From NCBI GenBank assembly GCA_003574895.1, contig PJFB01000011.1, positions 1 to 64,000 of the forward strand: 64,000 nucleotides of DNA, in the 5' to 3' direction. This document shows, one piece after another, positions 34,482 to 43,484 of this stretch. The notes under the pieces were generated by a model. That model had not been told where the DNA came from. It saw only the letters and a program-made list of their open reading frames with translations, and did not search any database. This DNA comes from Geobacter sp. GTDB lineage: Bacteria; Desulfobacterota; Desulfuromonadia; Geobacterales; Pseudopelobacteraceae. Position 1 is the stretch's first letter. Every line of letters begins with the position of its first letter. The position numbers were made by a program, and so were the translations under genes.

Positions 34482-36686
34482 GTGACAACAAAGTGTTCAC
34501 GCAGATCTTTTTTAAAGGCATCTGGGCTGGTATCTGCGGGATTGGCCATAACATCGACCCTTCCTGATAAATTTCTCCTGTGGGCGGAAGAGCAGGGGAT
34601 GCTTAAGGCTACTTACACGCCCACTTTTTGCGAAATGTGTTTCTGGAAATGCGGCGCCATGGCCAAGGTTATCAATGGGCGGGTCGTCAAGCTGGAAGGC
34701 AACCCGGCTCATCCCGGAGCACGTGGCAAGCTGTGCGCCAGGGGCAATGGCGGCGCAGGTCTTCTCTATGACCCGGACCGCTTGAAGACGCCCTTGATTA
34801 ACACCGGAGCTCGCGGTGAAGGAAAGTACAAAAAGGCATCATGGGATGAAGCGCTTGGCTTTGCCGCCGAAAGACTCAATAAGATCAAACAGCAGTACGG
34901 TCCGGAGTCTGTTGCGCTTTTTACCCATGGCACGCCAACCGATCATTTCCTGCCTCTGATGTGGGCATACGGCACCCCAAATATCGGCATGCCCTCCTTT
35001 GCGCAATGCAGGGGACCCCGCGATGTGGGTCTTGAGCTGACATTTGGGGAAGGTATCGGCTCTCCCGAGCGCGTGGACATGGTCAACAGCAAGGTGGTCG
35101 TGCTGTTCGGTTCCCATCTTGGCGAAAACATGCATAATTCCCAAGTACAGGACTTCAGCGAGGCAGTCGGTCGCGGTGCCAAGTTTGTCGTGGTCGATCC
35201 ACGCTTTTCCATCGCCGCCGGTAAGGCTGACACATGGCTGCCCATTCGTCCATCAACGGACATGGCCTTGATTCTTGCCTGGATAAATATAATTATTAAG
35301 CAAGGGTTGTACGACAGGGAATACATTGGAGCATATGCCAATGGATTCAAAGAGCTGGCAGATGCAGTGTCGGAATACACGCCTGAGTGGGCGGAAAAGG
35401 AGACTGATCTGCCTGCGGCCAAGATTGTGGAAATCGCAATTCTCATGGGCAAAAACGCTCCTGCCGTCTGTATCCATCCGGGGCGTCATTCCACTTGGTA
35501 TGGTGATGACGTTCAACGCACACGTGCCATGGGCATTCTCATGGCTTTGCTTGGCTCCTGGGGTCGCCAGGGCGGCACCTATATTGGTACCAAGGGATCG
35601 TTTCCAAAGGGTGAGTCCAAGCCATACCCGGAGCCGTCGAAGGCTGCCTTGAATCTCGGCAACTATCCATTTGCCGGCGGTGAAGGTGTCACCCAGGTTA
35701 TCAGGACCGCCACCATCACTGACCAGCCATATCCGATCAAGGGCTGGTTCGTTAGCGGGACCAATCTGATGAAGTCCATCCCCAACCAGAAGGAAACCCT
35801 TGAAGCGATCAAAAAGCTGGATCTGTTGGTCGCGGTTGATGTCATGCCGTTCGATACGGTTATGATGGCCGATGTTATATTTCCCGAATGCACCTATCTG
35901 GAACGACACGATGCCCTGGCCGTAGGTAAAGGCAAGTCTTTGACCGTATCGCTGCGGCAGCCCGTAATCGAGCCGATGTACGAATCCAAGCCGGGCTGGT
36001 GGATTGCCAAGGAGCTTGGCAAGCGCTTGGGAGTTGGTGATTACTTCCCGTGGAATACCTACGAAGAAAAGCTCAAGTCCCAGTGCAGCAGTTGGGGCAT
36101 AAGCTACGAAGAGCTAAAAACCAAGGGAACCATTACAATCCCTGACACTTCGGATCCGTATATAACCGCAACCAACCAGCCGGTATTCAAGACAAAATCC
36201 GGCAAAATCGAGCTTTATAGCAGTGAGCTCAAGGAAAACGGGTTTGATCCCGTACCACGCTACACCAAACATCCCGAGCCCGCAGCCGGCGAATTCCGCC
36301 TGATCTATGGAAGGAGCCCGGTACATACATTCAGCCGCACTACCAACAATCCCGAGCTTCACGAGCTTTATCCGGAAAACGAAATTTGGGTGAATGCCAG
36401 CAAGGCCCGCGAAATGGGATTGATAAACGGCAACTACGTTTCTCTGGTTAATCAGGATGGTGTTAAAAGCAATCCGATAAAACTCAAGGTTACGGAGCGG
36501 ATCAGGGAAGATTGCGTCTACATGGTTCATGGTTTCGGTACCACCAGCAAGGAATTGAAGAATGCTTATGGCAAGGGCGCTGATGACCAGGGTCTGATCA
36601 CCAAATATGCGGTTGACCCGATCTGTGGCGGAACCGGCATGAGAGTAAACTTTGTCCGTCTGCAAAAGGAGGTAAAACATGCCTAG
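34482..36686 (+). CDS. Molybdopterin oxidoreductase, PsrA/PhsA/SrrA-like catalytic subunit
   Basis: A 734-aa twin-arginine-exported enzyme (CSRRSFLKASG). An N-terminal [4Fe-4S] motif (Cys50, Cys53, Cys57, Cys85: FCEMCFWKC...KLCARG) precedes the Mo-bisMGD domains. The likely Mo ligand is Cys176 (SFAQCRGPRD). The family contains polysulfide (Psr), thiosulfate (Phs) and selenite (Srr) reductases, and the sequence alone does not tell which. Context (two rhodanese proteins nearby, no arsenate genes) favours a sulfur or selenium oxyanion/polysulfide. GTG start with AAGGAGG eight bases upstream. It overlaps the next gene by eight bases. No TorD/NarJ-type chaperone gene is in the window. Confidence 0.9.
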   Translation: MTTKCSRRSFLKASGLVSAGLAITSTLPDKFLLWAEEQGMLKATYTPTFCEMCFWKCGAMAKVINGRVVKLEGNPAHPGARGKLCARGNGGAGLLYDPDRLKTPLINTGARGEGKYKKASWDEALGFAAERLNKIKQQYGPESVALFTHGTPTDHFLPLMWAYGTPNIGMPSFAQCRGPRDVGLELTFGEGIGSPERVDMVNSKVVVLFGSHLGENMHNSQVQDFSEAVGRGAKFVVVDPRFSIAAGKADTWLPIRPSTDMALILAWINIIIKQGLYDREYIGAYANGFKELADAVSEYTPEWAEKETDLPAAKIVEIAILMGKNAPAVCIHPGRHSTWYGDDVQRTRAMGILMALLGSWGRQGGTYIGTKGSFPKGESKPYPEPSKAALNLGNYPFAGGEGVTQVIRTATITDQPYPIKGWFVSGTNLMKSIPNQKETLEAIKKLDLLVAVDVMPFDTVMMADVIFPECTYLERHDALAVGKGKSLTVSLRQPVIEPMYESKPGWWIAKELGKRLGVGDYFPWNTYEEKLKSQCSSWGISYEELKTKGTITIPDTSDPYITATNQPVFKTKSGKIELYSSELKENGFDPVPRYTKHPEPAAGEFRLIYGRSPVHTFSRTTNNPELHELYPENEIWVNASKAREMGLINGNYVSLVNQDGVKSNPIKLKVTERIREDCVYMVHGFGTTSKELKNAYGKGADDQGLITKYAVDPICGGTGMRVNFVRLQKEVKHA

Positions 36687-37239
36687 GTATGCCATGGTTG
36701 TTGATCAGCGACGTTGTGTTGCCTGCATGGCGTGTGTCGTGGCCTGTAAAAAGGAAAACGATGTCCCGCCCGAAGATTATCGAACCAGGGTGGTGGAGGA
36801 GGTAGAGGGTGAGTTTCCTCTCCTGCGGATGGAATTACGTTCCGAGCTATGCAACCACTGCGATAATCCGCCCTGCGTATATAACTGCCCGACCGGCGCT
36901 TCTTATAAAAACAAGGAAAATGGTCTGGTGCTGCTGAAGACCTATCGTTGCGTGGGGTGCAAATCCTGCATTGCTGCTTGCCCATATGATGCGCGTTATA
37001 TCAATGAAGAAAAAGGTGTTGTCGATAAATGCACTTTCTGCGCGCACAGGTTAAAAGAAGGCAAAGAGCCGGCCTGTGTTGCCACCTGCATCGGGAAATC
37101 ACGGATATTCGGCGATCTGGATGACCCGACAAGCGCTGTCAGTATCGCACTGAAGGAGTATCACTCCGAGGTTCTGCTGAAGGGCGTCGGCACGAAACCT
37201 CGGGTTTACTACATCAGAAAATTCAGCAAACCGGAATAG
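36679..37239 (+). CDS. PsrB-like 4Fe-4S electron transfer subunit
   Basis: A 186-aa ferredoxin-type subunit with 16 Cys arranged for four [4Fe-4S] clusters: CVACMACVVAC, CNHCDNPPCVYNC, CVGCKSCIAAC, and CTFC with CVATC. It should carry electrons between the membrane NrfD-type subunit and the Mo site in the periplasm, travelling with the Tat-exported catalytic subunit as in PsrAB. It overlaps psrA by eight bases and is followed by the membrane subunit after 11 bases. Confidence 0.92.
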   Translation: MPRYAMVVDQRRCVACMACVVACKKENDVPPEDYRTRVVEEVEGEFPLLRMELRSELCNHCDNPPCVYNCPTGASYKNKENGLVLLKTYRCVGCKSCIAACPYDARYINEEKGVVDKCTFCAHRLKEGKEPACVATCIGKSRIFGDLDDPTSAVSIALKEYHSEVLLKGVGTKPRVYYIRKFSKPE

Positions 37240-37250
37240 GAGTGTAGCGC

Positions 37251-38219
37251 ATGGAAATCACGGTTACCGGATTGAACGCCATTACAAGTCCCCATCTTCA
37301 TGTCTGGGACTGGCGTGTATCGTTGTATCTGTTTCTTGGAGGCCTTTCGGCCGGTCTGGCGATGATGAACTCGGTACTGCATGTCCGCAAGGGCGGCCAG
37401 TTGGCCGAGGGTGACAAGGCGGCGATCATGGCGCCGATTTATGTTCCCATCATCCTTACTATCGGTATGTTTTTCATCTTTCTCGACCTGGAGAGCAAGC
37501 TTCATGTGTTCTGGTTCTACCTGACCATTCAGCCGTTTTCGCCCATGTCGTGGGGTTCCTGGGGATTGCTGGTCTTCTACCCAGTCAGCATTCTCTATGC
37601 CCTGGCGATGTTCCCTGAGAATAAACGCAATCTCCTGATGTTCCGGCAGTTACAGGAACTCTCCTCCTGGTTGAGCCGCTACAAACTGCATCTGGCAGCC
37701 ATCAACTTTGGCATGGGCGTCTTTATCGGGATTTATACCGGGGTGCTGCTGAGTGCCTATGTGGCTCGTCCGCTCTGGAACTCAGCCCTGTTGCCGGTTA
37801 TCTTCCTGACTTCGGCCATGTCGGCCGGAGCGGCATTCATGATCATTATTGCCAGCCAGAAAAAGGTGAAGCTGTTCTTCACCAAGGTGGAAATCTGGAT
37901 GATTCTGGCAGAAATGGTCATGTTACCGCTGTTCTTCTATGGCCAGTACATTGCCTCCGATGCGCAGCGCGAATCTATCATGCCGTTTTTTACTTTCAAT
38001 CATGAGTATTTCTGGTATGGCCTGGCCATGCTGTTTTTGGTGTGGATCCTGCCAGCCGCGCTGGTCATGAAATACATGGAGATTACCGAAGAACACGGCG
38101 AGGAGTTGACCTCGGCAGCCCTGTTCAAGATGAATCTGAGCGCGCTGATGGTTCTTGCTGGAGGACTGGTCATACGTCTCTCCTTTGTATATGCTGGACA
38201 ACTCAGCCACTTGTCTTGA
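37251..38219 (+). CDS. NrfD/PsrC-type membrane quinol oxidase subunit
   Basis: A 322-aa polytopic membrane protein with about eight TM helices, showing the NrfD/PsrC pattern (WDWRVSLYLFLGGLSAGLAMMN at the N-terminus). It binds menaquinol and feeds electrons to the PsrB-like subunit. It completes a standard psrABC set. The stop is followed by an imperfect hairpin (ATACAAAA / TTTTGTAT, 38249-38285) without a T-run. Confidence 0.92.
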   Translation: MEITVTGLNAITSPHLHVWDWRVSLYLFLGGLSAGLAMMNSVLHVRKGGQLAEGDKAAIMAPIYVPIILTIGMFFIFLDLESKLHVFWFYLTIQPFSPMSWGSWGLLVFYPVSILYALAMFPENKRNLLMFRQLQELSSWLSRYKLHLAAINFGMGVFIGIYTGVLLSAYVARPLWNSALLPVIFLTSAMSAGAAFMIIIASQKKVKLFFTKVEIWMILAEMVMLPLFFYGQYIASDAQRESIMPFFTFNHEYFWYGLAMLFLVWILPAALVMKYMEITEEHGEELTSAALFKMNLSALMVLAGGLVIRLSFVYAGQLSHLS

Positions 38220-38248
38220 TCTGGTATTGCAGGGCGATCAAGGCCGAT

Positions 38249-38285
38249 ATACAAAATCCGGAGATCATGGCCCGAGGTTTTGTAT
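38249..38285 (+). other. Inverted repeat after the psrC-like gene
   Basis: ATACAAAA (38249-38256) pairs with TTTTGTAT (38278-38285), and CCGG/CCG bases add to the arms. It could be a weak terminator or an mRNA 3' end structure for the psrABC-like operon. Confidence 0.35.
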
Positions 38286-38413
38286 GCCGGGCTACTGATT
38301 GGGAATAATTAAGGTTTTACAAAATAATCTAGACTTTTCTTATTAATGCTAGTATCACTATAGACTGATTTTGCCGGCTTGCCGGACTAATTCCGATTGG
38401 AAAGGGGAAGAGA

Positions 38414-38629
38414 ATGAAGAAACTTATGGCGATGATGGTTGCAGCAATGATGGCGCTGAGCTTTGCGACGGTTGTTTTGGCTGAAGAGAAAAAAGAGGAA
38501 AAACCTGCTGCCGAAGCCAAGGAAATGAAAAAAGAAGTTAAAAAAGAAAAGAAGAAAGCAAAAAAAGCCGAGAAGAAGAGCGAGGAAAAACCTGCTTCCA
38601 AAGGTAAAAAAGAAGTTTCAGGCTGCTAA
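38414..38629 (+). CDS. Small Lys/Glu-rich secreted protein ending in Gly-Cys
   Basis: A 71-aa protein with a signal peptide (MKKLMAMMVAAMMALSFATVVLA). The mature part is almost wholly K, E, A and P repeats, and the only Cys is the last residue (EVSGC). It is probably unfolded or helical and highly charged. No family is recognised. It has a ribosome-binding site (AAAGGGGAAGAG) and its own terminator, so it is likely a real, highly transcribed gene. Confidence 0.65.
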   Translation: MKKLMAMMVAAMMALSFATVVLAEEKKEEKPAAEAKEMKKEVKKEKKKAKKAEKKSEEKPASKGKKEVSGC

Positions 38630-38649
38630 CCCCCAAATTATCCGCAATC

Positions 38650-38682
38650 AGGAGGCCGCGCTAACGCGCGCCTCCTTTTTTT
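38650..38682 (+). terminator. Rho-independent terminator
   Basis: AGGAGGC...GCG / CGCGCGCCTCCT stem with a CTAA-containing loop and a run of seven T. Ends the small Lys-rich gene. Confidence 0.85.
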
Positions 38683-38777
38683 GTATTTCATTTGATGGCA
38701 CAAAGATTGCAACACTTTAATTAAAAATACGTGGTTACAGGATTTCGGATTCATACTGCTTAGAAAAGGGGAATACC

Positions 38778-40427
38778 ATGAAAATCGGGATCAAAGCCAA
38801 GTTGCTCGGAATGCTTGCGGTCATGTTGACCTTTATGATCATTATCGGGGCAATAGGCCTGGCCGGCTTTAAGGAGAGTAACCGTTCTTTGCAGGGCGTC
38901 TACGAAGACAACATGCAGAATATCAGTCTTTTGTCCAAGATTGATGGACTTATGAGGGCCAATCGAATCCAGATGCTGCTAGCGCTCCAGCATGATCCCA
39001 AGAGCGAATTCAGTTCTCTGCATGATCACCCAACCAGTGCCCATGCAGATCTGGCAAATAAATACATCGCAGAGATCAATCAGGCTTGGACCGAATTTTA
39101 CGGCAAGCTGTCAACCAAAAAATCACGTGATCTGGCTGACACTTTTAATAATGCACGCATGCAGTATGAGAAGGAAGGATTAGGTCCTGCCATGCAGGCC
39201 GCATTGGACAATGATTTTCATGATGCCTATCGCATTACCTTTGACTCCATCAATCCGACCATTCAGAAAGCAAACAAGGCCATGGATGCATTGATGCAGC
39301 ATGAGGTCGAGCTTGCCAAGACGGCCCATGCCGAAGCGATGTCCAGGTATGAAACTTACAGACTGTTAATCTTGGTTGCGATCCTGCTTGCGGTTATCTG
39401 CGGTGCAGCTATCGGTTTGCCGGTTATCCGCTCCATCGGGCGTTCGTCTGCCATGCTCAAGGACGCTGCGTCGCAGTTGGCCAGTGGCGATCTTACCGTG
39501 CGGGCCGATATTAAGTCGAACGATGAAATGGGCAACATAGGCGATTCATTCAACAATATTGCCGATGCGTTTTCCGATCTGGTAAATCAGGTCAACAGCA
39601 GTGCCGAGCAGGTTGCAGTAGTCTCGGACGAACTCAAGAAGCTATCCGATCAAATTCTGCTGGATTCCGAGCAGGTTGCTTCCAGATCCGTTTCGGTGGC
39701 CACGGCCGGCGAGGAGATGGCAGCTACTTCCAATGATATCGCGAGCAATTGCACCATGGCTGTGGAAAGCGCTGCAAGGGCCAATGGAGCAGCCGACAAT
39801 GGCGTGGAAATAGTACAACAAACCGTTCATGGCATGTCGCGTATCGCCGCCAAGGTTCAGGATACTGCGCGAACCGTGGAAAACCTGGGAGTCCGTTCCA
39901 ACCAGATCGGCGAGATTATCAGGACTATCGAGGATATTGCCGATCAGACCAATCTGCTGGCTCTTAATGCAGCTATCGAGGCAGCCCGGGCAGGAGAGCA
40001 GGGCAGGGGGTTTGCCGTTGTGGCCGATGAGGTACGTGCCCTGGCGGAACGCACCACCCGCGCGACCCGGGAGATCGGTGAGATGATCAAGGCAATCCAG
40101 GGTGAAACTCGCAATGCCGTTGCGGCCATGGAAGAAGGTGTTATGGAGGTAGGCCGGGGCACAGAAGATGCAGCGCGTTCCGGGCAGGCCTTGCAGGAAA
40201 TTCTTGAACAGGTCAATGAAGTTACCGGACAGATCAACCAGATTGCCACGGCAGCCGAGGAACAGACGGCTACCACCAATGAAATCAGCGGCAACATGAT
40301 CCAGATTACCGAGATGGCACAGACAACCGCCGGAAGTGCCCATGTGACCAACGGTTCTGTTGAGAGCTTGTTGGGGTTGTCCCAGGGGTTGCGGAAAATT
40401 GTGGGGCGTTATAGGGTAAAAGCCTGA
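38778..40427 (+). CDS. Methyl-accepting chemotaxis protein
   Basis: A 549-aa chemoreceptor: TM1 (about residues 8-30), a periplasmic four-helix-bundle (Tar/4HB-type) sensor domain (about 31-190), TM2 (about 193-213), a HAMP domain, and a long cytoplasmic coiled coil with the conserved hairpin tip ([20 protein letters not shown]). Its place between the two respiratory modules suggests taxis toward an electron acceptor or donor of the island, but the ligand is unknown. It converges with the LysR gene. Confidence 0.95.
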   Translation: MKIGIKAKLLGMLAVMLTFMIIIGAIGLAGFKESNRSLQGVYEDNMQNISLLSKIDGLMRANRIQMLLALQHDPKSEFSSLHDHPTSAHADLANKYIAEINQAWTEFYGKLSTKKSRDLADTFNNARMQYEKEGLGPAMQAALDNDFHDAYRITFDSINPTIQKANKAMDALMQHEVELAKTAHAEAMSRYETYRLLILVAILLAVICGAAIGLPVIRSIGRSSAMLKDAASQLASGDLTVRADIKSNDEMGNIGDSFNNIADAFSDLVNQVNSSAEQVAVVSDELKKLSDQILLDSEQVASRSVSVATAGEEMAATSNDIASNCTMAVESAARANGAADNGVEIVQQTVHGMSRIAAKVQDTARTVENLGVRSNQIGEIIRTIEDIADQTNLLALNAAIEAARAGEQGRGFAVVADEVRALAERTTRATREIGEMIKAIQGETRNAVAAMEEGVMEVGRGTEDAARSGQALQEILEQVNEVTGQINQIATAAEEQTATTNEISGNMIQITEMAQTTAGSAHVTNGSVESLLGLSQGLRKIVGRYRVKA

Positions 40428-40448
40428 TCCGTTTCCTTGGTCTGCAAA

Positions 40449-41366
40449 TCAGATATCTGATACAGGCGGGGTCGATCCGAATACTCCGAAAATGCTGGAT
40501 ATGAAATCAGTGAGTAGGGGATTTGACGGGATTGTCGTGTTGACGATGAGTGTCCTCTGGTGGGTGTGATTAAACCCCGCGATTCGGTGTTCCCTGAGAG
40601 TTCCCTGTTTTACGTGTTCGGCCACCAGGGTGCGTGAAGCAAATGTTATGCCGTTTCCTTCGCGTGCAGCGCGGAGGATCAGGTGCAGGTCGTCGCAAAC
40701 TATAGTGCGTGCGAATTCTGCGCAGTCCCGGCCGATGTTGTCCATATTGAATGCGAGCATCTTGCTGGAACAGCACCCTTCCGATCTCAGGTAAAGGTCG
40801 TTGCCCAGTAGTTGGTCGATGGACACGGTGCCTGTATCAACGCCGAGATCAGGCGAAGTAACGAAGACCAGTTCGTCATCCGGCAACGAAAATGTTTTGA
40901 AGTCACCCAGGTCGAAGCACTCATAGTGTTCGATAACCCCAGCCTGGTAGATCCCTTCCCGCAATCCCTCCACCACCTTGTCCGGCAATTCGAAAAAAAA
41001 CTTCATCTCCGATATGCCCGAATGCGACAGCATGAAAGTTTGCATGATCTCTGGCAGATAGGCAATGCCAAAGGCCGGGGTGCAGCAGAAGGTGACCCCA
41101 GGCATTGAAGTCAGTCCCTTTAAGTCCTGTAATAATTCTTTTTCCAACGCCATCATCTTTTCAGCTTTTTCAAGGACTATCTGTCCGGCTCCGGTCGGTT
41201 TCAGCACTGGACCACTTCGGTCAACTAGCGGGCAACCGTACTGATCTTCCAAAAATTGTATGCGCCGAGAAACCGCGGACTGGGTTACGCAAAGATTTTC
41301 CGCGGCCTTGGAAAAACTTCCCATCATTAAAGAAACTATAAGGGTTTGAAGATATTCGGATTTCAT
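40449..41366 (-). CDS. LysR family regulator with a Cys-rich effector domain
   Basis: A 305-aa LysR-type regulator with an N-terminal winged HTH (FSKAAENLCVTQSAVSRRIQFLEDQYG). The C-terminal effector domain holds several Cys (FCCTP, EHYECFD, EGCCSSK, RDCAEF, IVCDD), more than usual. The Cys could sense redox state, thiols or chalcogen species; this is inference. It is divergent from the 41547 gene and probably controls that gene and the rhodanese-porin-cytochrome cluster. Confidence 0.85.
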   Translation of the reverse strand: MKSEYLQTLIVSLMMGSFSKAAENLCVTQSAVSRRIQFLEDQYGCPLVDRSGPVLKPTGAGQIVLEKAEKMMALEKELLQDLKGLTSMPGVTFCCTPAFGIAYLPEIMQTFMLSHSGISEMKFFFELPDKVVEGLREGIYQAGVIEHYECFDLGDFKTFSLPDDELVFVTSPDLGVDTGTVSIDQLLGNDLYLRSEGCCSSKMLAFNMDNIGRDCAEFARTIVCDDLHLILRAAREGNGITFASRTLVAEHVKQGTLREHRIAGFNHTHQRTLIVNTTIPSNPLLTDFISSIFGVFGSTPPVSDI

Positions 41367-41546
41367 ATTAGAAACCTATAACCTATTGGATTGATGAATA
41401 AAACGCATGACGTTATGAGTATATTTCGTTTCCACTATGTTGTAAACAGGGAATAGAATATGAACCTAATGAATTCGGGAAATATTCATCTCAGTCATGC
41501 TCATAACAAAAACGCATAGGGGCATCCTGGTAGGGGAGTCAAGCCG
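41367..41546. promoter_or_regulatory. LysR/respiratory-cluster divergent promoter
   Basis: A 180-base AT-rich gap. It holds two copies of AAAACGCAT (41400-41408 and 41509-41517) and an inverted pair GTTATGAG (41412-41419) / CTCATAAC (41500-41507), which places related sequence near both ends of the promoter. These are candidate LysR-binding sites. Confidence 0.45.
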
Positions 41547-41867
41547 ATGGTTTGCAAACGCGTAACAATCATCTGTTTCTGTTTAGTCTTCTGGAGCGTC
41601 TGCTGCAAGGCCGACACGCTGATTATCACGTACAGTTCCGGCAAGACCCAGGCGGTTGCTCTGGACGATTCAATCCAAGCCGTAAGTTCACTTAAATATC
41701 TGGCCGGCGATGGCAGTGAAACCAATGTTTCCGGGGCTACAGAAACCAAGGCGCCCCAGAACGCAGTTACCACGCCCAAGCCCGAGGCAAAACCTGATGT
41801 CAAAGTTGCTCCGGCGACAAAAGGTAAAGTCAAGTTCAGGTGGGCAGAACCGATGTCGGGAGAATGA
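41547..41867 (+). CDS. Small secreted protein, unknown
   Basis: A 106-aa protein with a Cys-containing signal peptide (MVCKRVTIICFCLVFWSVCCKA), a short beta-like segment (DTLIITYSSGKTQAVALDDSIQAVSSL) and a disordered Pro/Lys/Ala-rich tail. No family is recognised. It is the first gene of the LysR-divergent cluster and is followed by a strong terminator. GGGG before the ATG is a plausible ribosome-binding site. Confidence 0.55.
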   Translation: MVCKRVTIICFCLVFWSVCCKADTLIITYSSGKTQAVALDDSIQAVSSLKYLAGDGSETNVSGATETKAPQNAVTTPKPEAKPDVKVAPATKGKVKFRWAEPMSGE

Positions 41868-41927
41868 TCAGTTGATTTATTCTGACCAGCTGAAATTAAT
41901 TCAGGCAGTACCTCCTTCATTGTGATT

Positions 41928-41957
41928 GCCGGCGGCGTCTGTCCGCCGGCCTTTTTT
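41928..41957 (+). terminator. Rho-independent terminator
   Basis: GCCGGCGG / CCGCCGGC with a 7-base loop, followed by C and six T. It isolates the small secreted protein gene from the rhodanese-porin-cytochrome genes that follow. Confidence 0.88.
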
Positions 41958-42118
41958 AAGACATTTGGCGTTCGCGCCCGGATGTCGGAGGGGTTTTTGA
42001 TAAATTTGCAGATGTATTTTTATTCTTAGGGGGATCGAAAGGAGGTGGTTGGAAACGCCTTGAATGTTGATAGTTGTTGGTTGTGTAGCGGTTTTAAAAA
42101 CTTCTTTGAGGAGGATTT

Positions 42119-43426
42119 ATGTCGGAAAGGATGATGAAAAAGAGCAGGTTGCTCATAGCAGCTTTGCTTGGGACAATGATGATTGCCGCCCTTACCCTGT
42201 GGGGGTGTGGTGGTGATGGAACCAGCAGTTACAGTGATCCCAGCCCAACAACTACTAAATCGGCCGCAATTATTGGTGCTGATACTCTCAATCAGTGGAT
42301 TGCCGAAGGCAAGCTGAATGCTCCATATGGTAGCAGGGATAGGGTTGTGGTCGTATCAACATCCACTGTTGCCGATTGGACCGGCAAAGGCCATATCCCC
42401 GGTGCCGTACGCTTGGGCACTGATGAACTGGCAAAAGACCGTGTGGAAGGACTTGCCCTGGCAACCAGCATGATGCCAGACGGTCCCATGATGGACACCC
42501 TCGTTCAAAGATTGGGAATTGACGCAAATACCACCATTGTTATTACACTGCCTAAAAACTCAACTTTGTATTATCAGTCGATTGCCTTTTGGGATTTCAG
42601 GTATTGGGGTTTTGCCCGTGACCGCGTGAAGATTCTGAATGGCGGTGACGATGCCTGGGATGTTGCCGGTTTGCCGCTGTCAACCGATGCGACCGAAAAA
42701 TATACGGCTTCCACCTATAGCGTCAGCAAAAATGCCGCTCTCAAAGATGTTCTCCGCTACTCCATCGGCGAGATGATCACCAGGGTTGATGCGTTGATTG
42801 CCACTCCGGCACTTAAAGATACCTGGCAGATGATCGATGTTCGCGGTTTTTCAACCTCGCCTTACCTGACCAATGCTTTACGCTTGTCAGCTTATACCAT
42901 GTACTTTTCACGCTTGAACGGCGATGCTACCAAAAACTTCGTATTTCCGGACAAACAGACCCTTGAAGCAAGGATGGCCAGCATTCCCGCAAGAGACGGC
43001 GCTACCGATGTGTTTGCCTCTCCAGCTAAAAAGACGATTGTGATGTGCATGGGCTCCAGCAGCGCAGCTCCTTCTTTCGTGCTTTTTGACGCTGTCCTCA
43101 ATGTTCCGGAAGGCGACATCGCCATGTATGACGGTTCCTACAGCCAGTGGCAGAATTACTCTGCTGAGCGCCTGCTTCTTGCATATCCCAATGCTTCAGC
43201 TACTCAAATAAGTGCTTGGGCATTCAATAATGCAACCAATCCCCGCGCTCAGGGTACGATGCTCACCACTGCCGTGCCTACCATCTGGTCTGCTTTCTCG
43301 CCTGTCCTTGGCCCAACAAGCACGGACATGAATCAGATTGAAACCGCCGACAAGGCTTATATCACACCAGTAACGACAACAACTGGTGGCACATCCGGTG
43401 GAGGATCCGCACCGGGCGGTTGCTGA
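42119..43426 (+). CDS. Rhodanese-family lipoprotein with C-terminal Gly-Cys (ExtH-like)
   Basis: A 435-aa lipoprotein. The lipobox Cys is residue 30 (LTLWGC). Two rhodanese modules follow: the first (about 50-190) has no active Cys, the second (about 205-345) has Cys310 in CMGSSSAAP and ends in YDGSYSQW. The protein ends in a flexible Thr/Gly/Ser run and a terminal Cys435 (GGGSAPGGC). The only Cys residues are thus the lipid anchor, the catalytic one and the last one. Its place before a porin and multiheme cytochromes resembles ExtH of the G. sulfurreducens extHIJKL conduit as I recall it (a rhodanese-family lipoprotein followed by a porin). GAGGAGG ribosome-binding site. Confidence 0.8.
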   Translation: MSERMMKKSRLLIAALLGTMMIAALTLWGCGGDGTSSYSDPSPTTTKSAAIIGADTLNQWIAEGKLNAPYGSRDRVVVVSTSTVADWTGKGHIPGAVRLGTDELAKDRVEGLALATSMMPDGPMMDTLVQRLGIDANTTIVITLPKNSTLYYQSIAFWDFRYWGFARDRVKILNGGDDAWDVAGLPLSTDATEKYTASTYSVSKNAALKDVLRYSIGEMITRVDALIATPALKDTWQMIDVRGFSTSPYLTNALRLSAYTMYFSRLNGDATKNFVFPDKQTLEARMASIPARDGATDVFASPAKKTIVMCMGSSSAAPSFVLFDAVLNVPEGDIAMYDGSYSQWQNYSAERLLLAYPNASATQISAWAFNNATNPRAQGTMLTTAVPTIWSAFSPVLGPTSTDMNQIETADKAYITPVTTTTGGTSGGGSAPGGC

Positions 43427-43484
43427 TAAGCATTTATGATGTAATGCCCGTCTAAGGGTTGACCTATTTGAAAGGAGTTCACAG

